A DNA stretch of 58,433 nucleotides, taken from NCBI GenBank assembly GCA_039679645.1, contig JBDKUO010000016.1:1-58433 (forward strand), given 5' to 3'. Below are positions 7,916 to 15,422 of this stretch, piece by piece. Source of the DNA: Armatimonadota bacterium (lineage in GTDB: Bacteria; Armatimonadota; UBA5829). A program made the position numbers and the translations under genes. The stretch's first letter is position 1; every line of letters begins with the position of its first letter. Under the pieces are notes generated by a model. The model saw only the letters and a list, made by a program, of their open reading frames with translations. It was not told the origin of the DNA and did not search any database.

Positions 7916-9004
7916 TTGGCCGCGCTTTGCAACGTCACATCACCCGAACGCGGGGTAATTCTTCTAAATAAAGACCACAAAATCACTTATGCGAACCAGC
8001 GGGCATCCGAGGTGTTTGGCATCGCCATGGCTGATCTGATAGGTGCCGCACTACCGTCGATGATTGCCGGCCAGCCCAAAAGCGAGATTGATGTGGTCGA
8101 GGAAGTGCTGGACTCGCTGTGCGGCGGGACGGCTCTGGTGCATCGCTATTCATCGCCCATATTCGACTCGGATGGACATGTCGGCGGGCGAGTGGAGATT
8201 TACAGCGACATAACAGCCAGACGTGAGCTCGAAAAAGAAATACTCGACCGCAATCAGGAACTTGCCGAACTCAACAGACTGCTCGAAGAAGCACAGGAAC
8301 AATTGATTCACTCGGAGCGGCTGAGGACTCTCGGCGAGATGGCCGCCGGTATTGCGCACGACATAAACAATGTGCTGGGCATTATCCTTGGAAACGCTCA
8401 GCTTGCAAAAAGAAAAATCACAGATAATCCCGCGGCAGCCAAATGCATCGACGCGATTGAACTTGCCGCAAGAGATGCCGCGGAGACCGTTCGCAGGCTC
8501 AAAGAGATCGGCAAGCCGCCGGATACGACCGGATATCAGGTAATCGACATCAGCGAAATTGTCAAAGACCTGATACAAAGCGCTGTGCCGGCATGGCTTG
8601 ACTCAGGCTCCAATGCTGATTCGGAAATCACGGTCGAGACCAGGCTTGCAGACGATTGCCGTGTGCTGGGAAACGCGACGGAACTCAGAGAAGCCTTGGC
8701 TAATCTGATCCTCAACGCCGCTCAGGCCATTGAGTGCAGCGGCAAAATCGAAATCATTACTTCACGCAAAGACAACCATGTGGATCTGAGCGTGGTAGAT
8801 AACGGAGTTGGCATGTCCGAAGAGACAAAGCAGCGCATTTTCGACCCATTCTATACTACGCGCGGCGCGCAGGGCACCGGACTGGGAATGAGTATGGTCG
8901 ATGCCATAGCGATCAGGCATCAGGGCAAGGTGTTGGTCGAATCGGAAGAAGGAAAAGGCACGCGGGTAACGCTGCGTTTGAGTTCTTTATCCCCCTCCGG
9001 GTAA
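7916..9004 (+). CDS. PAS-domain sensor histidine kinase (NtrB-like)
   Basis: A 362-residue cytoplasmic kinase. Order: a PAS domain (ITYANQRASEVFG to VGGRVEIYSDITARR), a short coiled coil, a HisKA domain with phospho-acceptor His148 in GEMAAGIAHDINN, and an HATPase domain with N box (LANLILNAAQAIE), G1 (VVDNGVGMS) and G2 (GTGLGMSMV). No transmembrane segments are seen. The start is set at TTG 7916 because GGAGG lies 8 bases upstream, and the promoter at 7859-7887 would start transcription downstream of the earlier in-frame TTG at 7892. The stop codon lies inside a hairpin repeat (8993-9017). The next gene encodes a sigma-54 activator, its probable phosphotransfer partner. Confidence 0.9.
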   Translation: MAALCNVTSPERGVILLNKDHKITYANQRASEVFGIAMADLIGAALPSMIAGQPKSEIDVVEEVLDSLCGGTALVHRYSSPIFDSDGHVGGRVEIYSDITARRELEKEILDRNQELAELNRLLEEAQEQLIHSERLRTLGEMAAGIAHDINNVLGIILGNAQLAKRKITDNPAAAKCIDAIELAARDAAETVRRLKEIGKPPDTTGYQVIDISEIVKDLIQSAVPAWLDSGSNADSEITVETRLADDCRVLGNATELREALANLILNAAQAIECSGKIEIITSRKDNHVDLSVVDNGVGMSEETKQRIFDPFYTTRGAQGTGLGMSMVDAIAIRHQGKVLVESEEGKGTRVTLRLSSLSPSG

Positions 9005-9017
9005 GATACCTTGAGGG
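8993..9017. repeat. Hairpin repeat with AGA loop, copy 1, overlapping the kinase stop codon
   Basis: CCCTCCGGGTA (8993-9003), loop AGA, TACCTTGAGGG (9007-9017); one mismatch and one wobble pair. The kinase stop codon TAA is at 9002-9004, within the element. A perfect copy with the same GGTA-AGA-TACC core is at 31657-31681. Confidence 0.7.
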
Positions 9018-9073
9018 ATGTAAATCCAGCCCGATCAAGAATTGGTGTTGGGTATTATATCAGGTGATAGTTA

Positions 9074-10447
9074 TTGGATAGTAAATCAATACTTATAATA
9101 GACGATGAGGCCGGGCTGCGGGATGTGATGTCGCAGCTCTTTGAAGATGCCGGTTACGACACTGCCGCTGCCGCCGATGGCGCGGCAGGACTCGCTGCAG
9201 CCAAAGCGGGCGACTTCGACCTGGTGATACTCGATATGAGCCTTCCCAAGATGAGTGGGCTGGAAGTCCTCAGCGGAATAAAAGAAGAAAAGCCGGACAT
9301 GCCGGTAATCATGGTGACCGCTTACGGAAGCACACAAACCGCTATCGAAGCAATGAGGCTCGGAGCTTACGATTATATAACCAAACCGTTTGATCTCGAC
9401 GAACTGCAGATAGTTGCTGAGCGTGCTCTTGACCAAAAACGTGTGATTGACGAAAACCGCTTCCTCCGGGGCGAGCTTAAAAAGAAATACGGGTTCGACA
9501 ATATCATCGGGACAAACCCGGATGTCCAGCGGGCATATGTCATGGCCGCGAAGGTCGCGCCGACCAATGCCACGGTGCTTATCACCGGCGAAACAGGCAC
9601 AGGCAAGGAATATCTGGCCAGGACAATCCACTATCAGAGCGGACGCGCATCAGGGCCGTTTGTTAAGGTCAACTGCGCAGCGCTGTCGGAAAGCTTGCTT
9701 GAAAGCGAGCTCTTTGGTCACGAAAAGGGAGCCTTTACCCATGCCGTGACGCGGCATATCGGGCGTTTTGAAATCGCAAATAAGGGGACTGTCTTTCTTG
9801 ACGAGATAGGCGAAGTCTCGCTCTCGGTCCAGACAAAACTGCTCAGAGTCCTGCAAGAAAAGCAGTTCGAGCGGGTCGGCGGAAGTGAGACGCTGACTGT
9901 AGATGTCCGCGTGATCGCCGCCACGAACCGTGACCTTGCGCAGGCTATAAAGGATAAAGAGTTTCGTGAGGACCTCTACTACAGGCTCAACGTAATCACG
10001 CTGAACCTGCCGCCCGTACGTCAGCGCGGCGACGACATTGAGCTTTTTGCCCACCATTTCCTGAAAATATACGCCGACGAGACCACAAAGAATGTGACCG
10101 GCTTTAGTGATGAAGCCCTCGAAGAACTAAGAAACCATAACTGGCCGGGAAATGTTCGCGAGCTGGAGAACGCCGTCGAACGAGCGGTGATCCTCTGCAA
10201 CAGCCGAATGATCAGGCCTGAGCACCTTATGCTCAACCATAATAACCACCCCACCCCCTCGGTCTCATCCGAATCGGTCGTAGATGGCATATCGCCCATG
10301 GCTCCACTGCGGGACCTTGAGAAAATTCACATCGAACGAGTGCTCAAGGCGAAGGGCTGGAATCAGTCCTCTGCAGCTCAATTGCTCGGGATCGACCGAA
10401 AGACTCTCAGGAATAAGATCAAAGAGTTTCGTTTAGAAAAAGAATGA
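9074..10447 (+). CDS. NtrC-family sigma-54-dependent response regulator
   Basis: A 457-residue regulator. A receiver domain (residues 1-120, phospho-acceptor Asp54 in VILDMSLPKMSG, conserved Lys in YITKPF) is followed by an AAA+ domain with Walker A GETGTGKE (172-179), the sigma-54 contact loop GAFTHA (219-224), Walker B TVFLDEIGE, and arginine-finger region NVRELENAVERA. A Fis-type helix-turn-helix ends the protein (SSAAQLLGIDRKTLRNKI). The loop differs from canonical GAFTGA by His at position five. The start is TTG with AGGTGAT just upstream. It should drive sigma-54 promoters after phosphorylation by the preceding kinase; rpoN lies about 7 kb downstream. Its target promoters were not identified. 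Confidence 0.93.
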   Translation: MDSKSILIIDDEAGLRDVMSQLFEDAGYDTAAAADGAAGLAAAKAGDFDLVILDMSLPKMSGLEVLSGIKEEKPDMPVIMVTAYGSTQTAIEAMRLGAYDYITKPFDLDELQIVAERALDQKRVIDENRFLRGELKKKYGFDNIIGTNPDVQRAYVMAAKVAPTNATVLITGETGTGKEYLARTIHYQSGRASGPFVKVNCAALSESLLESELFGHEKGAFTHAVTRHIGRFEIANKGTVFLDEIGEVSLSVQTKLLRVLQEKQFERVGGSETLTVDVRVIAATNRDLAQAIKDKEFREDLYYRLNVITLNLPPVRQRGDDIELFAHHFLKIYADETTKNVTGFSDEALEELRNHNWPGNVRELENAVERAVILCNSRMIRPEHLMLNHNNHPTPSVSSESVVDGISPMAPLRDLEKIHIERVLKAKGWNQSSAAQLLGIDRKTLRNKIKEFRLEKE

Positions 10448-10450
10448 GGG

Positions 10451-11539
10451 TCATACGGTTGCAAGCTTTCTCGTCTGAGACTGAGCGACTTTCCAGACTG
10501 TAGCGGAAATTGCCTCAGCCATCTCCTGCAGCGGCACTACCACATCAACCACACCCATTTCAGCCGCCACTCTGGGCATTCCGTAAACTACACAGCTTGA
10601 CTCATGCTCTGCAAGGGTGACTCCCCCAGCCTCTTTTATTAGCTTCATGCCATTGGCCCCATCACGACCCATGCCCGTAAGGACAACGCCGATCAGCCTG
10701 TTACGAAATACCGGCACAGCCGAGGCCATAGTGACATCCGCAGACGGCCTGACGCCCCATAGAGGAGGATCGCTGGTAATGTGAACATTGCCGCGTTTGT
10801 CAAAAACAGTGTGAAAACCCGACTTTGCAAACATGACATCGCCCGGTTTAAGTGTGTCCCCCTCCGCACTCTCACGCACATTGAGGTTCGTTTGGGTATC
10901 GAGATCGCGGGCAAATGGGCCGGTGAAACCCGGAGGCAGATGCTGCACAATTACATATGCCACCCCGTCGGAATCAGTAAGGTCCGGGATCAGAGTGCGA
11001 AGAGCGCGCGGCCCGCCGGTTGAAGACGCTATCATCACAATAGGAAAGTTAGTGATCGCAGGCCGCAGGCTCTGAGGTGGCGGATGCGAAGGCGCATGCG
11101 CCACAGGACTAAGATGAGAGACTTCCACATCCGCCGCAGCCATAACCTTGGCTATCAGGTCATCGGCAAGCGCTGACATGCCAAGGCCAAGACTGCTGTT
11201 GGGCTTGGCCATGACGTCTACTGCGCCGTATCGCAGAGCCTGCATGCTCTCGGCAGCGCCCTGTGTGGTCAGAGAACTGAGCATCAGGACCGGAGTCGGA
11301 CACTCCTGCATTATGCGGCAGAGGGTTTCGATCCCGTTGAGTTTAGGCATCTCGACATCGAGGACCACTACGTCGGGCTTTAGCTCTTTGATCTTTTTCA
11401 GAGCGTCAAGCCCGTTTACGGCGAAACCCGCCACATCGAGGTACGGGCTGGCACTGAGTATATCAGACGTGATCTTGCGCGCAAATACGGAATCGTCTAC
11501 GACCAGCACTCTCTTTTTTGTGGAGGATAGCGTATCCAT
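10451..11539 (-). CDS. cheB: Chemotaxis response regulator protein-glutamate methylesterase CheB
   Basis: A 362-residue enzyme that demethylates or deamidates chemoreceptors. The receiver domain (residues 8-125) carries Asp61 in VVVLDVEMPKLNG. The C-terminal esterase domain has the catalytic triad Ser173 (ASSTGGP), His200 (IVQHLPPGF) and Asp293 (GMGRDGANG). A proline-rich linker (HAPSHPPPQSLRP) joins the domains. It is the last gene of the chemotaxis operon and ends 3 bases from the convergent NtrC-type gene, with no visible terminator between them. Confidence 0.97.
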   Translation of the reverse strand: MDTLSSTKKRVLVVDDSVFARKITSDILSASPYLDVAGFAVNGLDALKKIKELKPDVVVLDVEMPKLNGIETLCRIMQECPTPVLMLSSLTTQGAAESMQALRYGAVDVMAKPNSSLGLGMSALADDLIAKVMAAADVEVSHLSPVAHAPSHPPPQSLRPAITNFPIVMIASSTGGPRALRTLIPDLTDSDGVAYVIVQHLPPGFTGPFARDLDTQTNLNVRESAEGDTLKPGDVMFAKSGFHTVFDKRGNVHITSDPPLWGVRPSADVTMASAVPVFRNRLIGVVLTGMGRDGANGMKLIKEAGGVTLAEHESSCVVYGMPRVAAEMGVVDVVVPLQEMAEAISATVWKVAQSQTRKLATV

Positions 11540-11573
11540 ATATGTCGCCGCCTTTCAAATTACGGCAGGCTGC

Positions 11574-12068
11574 CTATGAGAGCAGATCGGCCAGGACCTT
11601 CATATCGCGACCGTTCTGCTTGACAGTCACCAAGCCTGTAGCTGCGTCCATTGTCAAGGTCCTTCCCTGATTGCCGCCAATATCTTCGGCAATCAGCTTG
11701 AGCTTTGCCTTGGACAGCATCCGCTTCACGGTCTCAGCATTTCGCCTGCCGACATCGAGCTTGCTTTCGGAGCCATCAAACTTGAAAAGTTGAGCGCCTC
11801 CGGCAATTGCAACACGCATCCTGTATTGCAAGGCTCCTCTGGCCAGCATCTCTTTGATCACATAAGGAACGGCAGTGTCGGCATATTTGCCGACTTCAGT
11901 TGAACCGGCTTTGGCTTCAGGTAAAACAATATGCGCCATGCAACCTACCTTTATGTGCGGGTCGAAAACGCATAACCCTATACATGAACCAAGCCCAAGG
12001 GCTTTGAGTTCGGATAGATCCGGGCGAGTGAATACGACCTCACCCATTCTGGCAATGCCTCCGTCCAA
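11574..12068 (-). CDS. cheD: Chemoreceptor glutamine deamidase CheD
   Basis: A 164-residue CheD, which deamidates receptor glutamines and partners CheC. The catalytic Cys is in ALGLGSCIGLCV and the His in GCMAHIVLPE; AIAGGAQLF, DVGRRNAE and AEDIGGNQGRT are family hallmarks. TTG 12068 is chosen because AGGAGG lies 9 bases upstream and the resulting N-terminus (MDGGIARMGEVVF) matches the length of Thermotoga CheD. ATG 12047 and TTG 12086 are alternatives. It begins 1 base after the cheC stop codon, a tight coupling that fits the CheC-CheD partnership. Confidence 0.95.
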   Translation of the reverse strand: MDGGIARMGEVVFTRPDLSELKALGLGSCIGLCVFDPHIKVGCMAHIVLPEAKAGSTEVGKYADTAVPYVIKEMLARGALQYRMRVAIAGGAQLFKFDGSESKLDVGRRNAETVKRMLSKAKLKLIAEDIGGNQGRTLTMDAATGLVTVKQNGRDMKVLADLLS

Positions 12069-12069
12069 A

Positions 12070-12672
12070 TCAGGCCGCCTCCTCAATAGAAGTTGTGACT
12101 ATCTCAGGTATGTAAAGGAAAAATCCGCGCAGTGAACGCTTTGCACCGGCAAATTTAGTTACAACACTTATGGTGTCTTCCTCAAAACAACCGGTGTTGA
12201 GCAGGACGCTGTCTACTACCGCCGCAGACATATCTATTGCAAGGCTGGGCGGACTCGGCAACAGCGGACATCGGTAGAAATCAGAAAATGTATTCAGATA
12301 GGAAGAAGTCACAATATTTCCTACCTCTTTAAGCACGGACTGCTCCATCTCATCGACGTGCTTCGTATGACCAAGGCTGTTGCCGGTAATCATATCGACA
12401 AGCAGCAGCGCGCTTTCATATGGAAAAACCAGCAGAGCATGACCGGGCATCTTGCCGGTAACGCCTATATACACTCCCACCATAAGATCCTCGGGATTGC
12501 CTCCGATCTCGGAGAGCCGTGATGTGGGCGCTATACCCGCCGAGATTACCTCCAGCCTGATCGCGCTGGCCGACATGGTCTTCAGCGATTCGCCTGCCTT
12601 CTTGACTCCGGTCTTCGCCACAGTCAAAAAATTGCTCAGGGCATCGTCATTCTTATTGTTAATGGGTACCAT
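12070..12672 (-). CDS. cheC: CheY-P phosphatase CheC
   Basis: A 200-residue member of the CheC/CheX/FliY phosphatase family. A clear active-site helix is MEQSVLKEVGNIVTSSYLN, with the conserved Glu and Asn that position water for CheY-P hydrolysis. The helix where the first site normally lies (DALSNFLTVAKTGVKKAGES) lacks the Glu-x2-Asn pattern, so this copy appears to have one functional site. GGAGG lies 7 bases before the ATG. The protein should also bind CheD, encoded next. Confidence 0.92.
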   Translation of the reverse strand: MVPINNKNDDALSNFLTVAKTGVKKAGESLKTMSASAIRLEVISAGIAPTSRLSEIGGNPEDLMVGVYIGVTGKMPGHALLVFPYESALLLVDMITGNSLGHTKHVDEMEQSVLKEVGNIVTSSYLNTFSDFYRCPLLPSPPSLAIDMSAAVVDSVLLNTGCFEEDTISVVTKFAGAKRSLRGFFLYIPEIVTTSIEEAA

Positions 12673-12693
12673 TGTCAGTCCTCCAAAATATGC

Positions 12694-13665
12694 TTACCGG
12701 GATTCCGCAACTTGTGCAATTTTCAGAGCCAGGTTTTTCCCCGACAAACCCAGCGGCCCCAGAAACGCAGGCACATTCTCTATCCAAAGCTCAGCCAGTC
12801 CGTCCTCTTTGACAGGCAGCGTGATCACATCCCCTATATCAAGCTCTGAAACCTCCTCTACGGAGAGAGATGTCCTGCCCAGAACTGCCCGGCATTCAAC
12901 GGCTACTTCTTCAAACGACTTCATCAGCGCGGGGTTCGTTTGATCTTTACCTCGACCCGGAGTGTGCAGACTCCTGCCGGCAGTCAGAGCCGGAAGGATC
13001 GGTTCGATAGCGGATGCCGGAAGACATATGCTCATCATACTTACGTTCTCGCCTATGCTGACTTCATATCCGCAGACCAGCACCGCCTCCGACGGAAGAA
13101 GGACCTGCCGCGTACCTGACTCGGTCGTCATGTTTATCACAGTAGCCTGGAGACCGACACACCAGGACCATGCTTCCACATATTGCCTCAGTGCAAGGTC
13201 AATCACCGGCTTGATTATTGCTTTGTCCAGTTCAGATATCGACGGCTGATTAGATGCGCCTGATGCAGAGCCTCCGGCCAGCAGGTCCACGCATATTGAA
13301 ACAAAGTGCGGATTGAACTCAAATATTGCGTTCGATGTCAGCGGCTGCAAATCGGCCTCGACAAAAAGAGTGCCGTCCGAAACCGACGAGCAATACTCGC
13401 GATAAGTCAACTGATCTAGTGCCAGCAGGTCAGCGCGCGTATATACTCTGAGCATGGACGAAAGAGATGAAGCAAATGCCGCTCCATGCTTGGTATGAAT
13501 GGAATTGAGCGATCGCAAATGTTCTTTGGAGAACTTATCGGGCCGCGAAAAGTCATATACACGCACCTGCTTCTCGGGAGCCTTTGTCCCGATATCTTGC
13601 GCCCCTGTAGACTTAAAAGTCTCCATTAAAGCATTTATTTCATCCTGGTTAAGTACATCAGCCAT
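12694..13665 (-). CDS. fliM: Flagellar motor switch protein FliM
   Basis: A 323-residue switch protein of the flagellar C-ring. The N-terminus MADVLNQDEINALMETF is the CheY-P-binding peptide. The middle domain (YDFSRPDKFSKEHLRSL to the AEAWSW-like region near residue 165) is the FliM core, and the C-terminal SpoA/FliN-like domain includes SELDIGDVITLPVKEDGLAEL. Its presence in the chemotaxis operon shows the system controls flagella rather than only twitching motility. No other structural flagellar gene is in the window. FliY/FliN is not encoded here. Confidence 0.93.
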   Translation of the reverse strand: MADVLNQDEINALMETFKSTGAQDIGTKAPEKQVRVYDFSRPDKFSKEHLRSLNSIHTKHGAAFASSLSSMLRVYTRADLLALDQLTYREYCSSVSDGTLFVEADLQPLTSNAIFEFNPHFVSICVDLLAGGSASGASNQPSISELDKAIIKPVIDLALRQYVEAWSWCVGLQATVINMTTESGTRQVLLPSEAVLVCGYEVSIGENVSMMSICLPASAIEPILPALTAGRSLHTPGRGKDQTNPALMKSFEEVAVECRAVLGRTSLSVEEVSELDIGDVITLPVKEDGLAELWIENVPAFLGPLGLSGKNLALKIAQVAESR

Positions 13666-13695
13666 CTTTACAGCTTCTTCCTGATAGTTTGCCTG

Positions 13696-14172
13696 TTATG
13701 CGGCAACCTGCACCGCGATCTCCGCTAATGCCACGTTCACTTCGATGGTCCCGTATTGAGTGCATACAGGCACAACCAGCGCCGGAGTCTTTGTGGACAT
13801 CTCAACACTGGCACCTCGTATAACCGACGGCGGCGTGATATCGACATCATATCCGTTGCGCGACAACAGCGTTATCGCATTGCCTGTGATCATGTTGCCA
13901 AGCTCGCTAAGAGCGCTCAGTCCCATTCCTTCCAGACCTTGAACCGGACTGCCGACCATCATTGTCGCGATCTTCTCAGCCGTTTCAAGAGACATCCCAT
14001 ACAACGAAATGCCCTCCACATTGCCATTAACGCCCGCAACAATGCTCACTTGCTGTGTGGTGAATGTGTTGGTCCTCAGGGATATTTGCCCGCGCGTCGG
14101 TTTTTCGCCTGAAAGTGTTTCCAATACGCTGAACGCCGCACTTACAAAAGGTTCTATGAACTCGACTTTCAT
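13696..14172 (-). CDS. cheX: Chemotaxis phosphatase CheX
   Basis: A 158-residue single-site CheY-P phosphatase. The active helix is LSALSELGNMITGNAITLLS, with conserved Glu and Asn; the preceding sheet (VSIVAGVNGNVEGISLYGMS) is typical of CheX. ATG 14172 is chosen because GGAG lies 9 bases upstream; a TTG directly before it is the alternative. It sits between cheY and fliM. The presence of both CheX and CheC suggests layered signal removal. Confidence 0.92.
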   Translation of the reverse strand: MKVEFIEPFVSAAFSVLETLSGEKPTRGQISLRTNTFTTQQVSIVAGVNGNVEGISLYGMSLETAEKIATMMVGSPVQGLEGMGLSALSELGNMITGNAITLLSRNGYDVDITPPSVIRGASVEMSTKTPALVVPVCTQYGTIEVNVALAEIAVQVAA

Positions 14173-14218
14173 CAAAATAGTCTCCTGTGCTTTCGCTCTG
14201 CCGCCAGTCTATTGCACA

Positions 14219-14587
14219 CTATGCAGCACCCAGCGCTTTGCTTACTCCTTCTACTACTCGTTCCGGCTGAAAAGGCTTTACAATATAGTCCTTGACTCCG
14301 GCCTTTATCGCGTCTATGACCAGATTTTGCTGCCCGAGAGCCGTGCACATCAGAACAACGGCACGCGGGTCCGTCTTGAGAATCTCCTTTGCCGCAGAGA
14401 TTCCGTCCATGATCGGCATTGTGATGTCCATCAATACCGCATCGGGCTTCAATTCGCCGTAGCGTTGAACCGCTACCTGACCGTTGTCCGCTTCACCGGC
14501 AACTTCAAAGCCTGCCTGTTCAAGTATGCGCTTTACGGTTGCCCGCATGAACATCGCGTCGTCAACCACGAGAATGCGTTTAGGCAT
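14219..14587 (-). CDS. cheY: Chemotaxis response regulator CheY
   Basis: A 122-residue single-domain receiver. Acid pair in LVVDDAMFMR (residues 9-10), phospho-acceptor Asp54 in VLMDITMPIMDG, Thr in MCTALGQ and Lys in YIVKPFQPE are all present. It is phosphorylated by CheA and binds FliM. The position directly before cheX and fliM in one operon supports a role at the flagellar switch. Confidence 0.95.
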   Translation of the reverse strand: MPKRILVVDDAMFMRATVKRILEQAGFEVAGEADNGQVAVQRYGELKPDAVLMDITMPIMDGISAAKEILKTDPRAVVLMCTALGQQNLVIDAIKAGVKDYIVKPFQPERVVEGVSKALGAA

Positions 14588-14598
14588 TTCGGCCTCCT

Positions 14599-15405
14599 CT
14601 AGTTACTGCATGGTTTCTTGTAAAAGAATGAAACCATATTTTCGAACCCAATTGTCTTGTAATCGGCGATACGCTCAGTGCCGCCGACAAACAGATATCC
14701 ACCCGGCTTGAGTGAGGCAAAGAACCGCTCATATAGAGTCTTCTTGGTCTCATCAGTGAAGTAGATAACCACGTTCCTGCATAAGATCAGGTCGAAACCT
14801 GTCTGGAAACGTTCCTCAAGCATGTTGTGCTTGGAAAATTTAATCATATTTTTCAATGTGTCTTTTGCAACGTAGCCCTCGGGCTTATGATCGAAATATT
14901 TACTCAGCCTCTGATGTGATACACTGCGCATCTCAGCTTCCTGGAATACACCCCCGCGCGCTCTGGCGAGCATGCGATCATCGATGTCTGTTGCATGAAT
15001 ACGATGAAGCCCGCCTGTCCGCATCTCATCGAGCATGATAGCCAGTGAATAAGGCTCGGCCCCATATGAACAACCTGCCGACCAGATATATAAACTCCTG
15101 GTCTGTGAAAGCAGCTCGGGCAATATTTTTGTTCGAAGCACTTCAAACTGGTCCGGATTGCGGAAGAGCTCCGATACGTTAATCGTCACACGGTCCAGAA
15201 ACTCATCCTGCAGCGCCTTGTTACTCTGCATGAGAGAGTAATACTGCGCAAAACTCTTTGCCCCACATCGTTCCATGTTCGACCTGAGACGCCGCTCCAT
15301 CTGAGGCCGTTTATAAGCCTCGAGGTCGAGACTGTAAGCAGCCTTTACCTTGCGCTTAAATGACGCGAAATCAAGTTCTGCGAATTGATCCGAACCAATA
15401 CTCAT
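14599..15405 (-). CDS. cheR: Chemoreceptor glutamate O-methyltransferase CheR
   Basis: A 268-residue SAM-dependent methyltransferase that methylates chemoreceptor glutamates. An N-terminal all-helical domain (YKRPQMERRLRSNMERCGAK) is followed by the SAM fold with IWSAGCSYGAEPYSLAIML, HATDIDDRMLARAR and FDLILCRNVVIYF. ATG 15405 is preferred because AGGAG lies 10 bases upstream; a GTG at 15426 overlapping the cheA stop is possible. The chemoreceptor at 33742-35694 ends without a CheR-binding pentapeptide, so CheR would act without tethering. Confidence 0.95.
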   Translation of the reverse strand: MSIGSDQFAELDFASFKRKVKAAYSLDLEAYKRPQMERRLRSNMERCGAKSFAQYYSLMQSNKALQDEFLDRVTINVSELFRNPDQFEVLRTKILPELLSQTRSLYIWSAGCSYGAEPYSLAIMLDEMRTGGLHRIHATDIDDRMLARARGGVFQEAEMRSVSHQRLSKYFDHKPEGYVAKDTLKNMIKFSKHNMLEERFQTGFDLILCRNVVIYFTDETKKTLYERFFASLKPGGYLFVGGTERIADYKTIGFENMVSFFYKKPCSN

Positions 15406-15422
15406 TAGGACTGCACTCCTGC

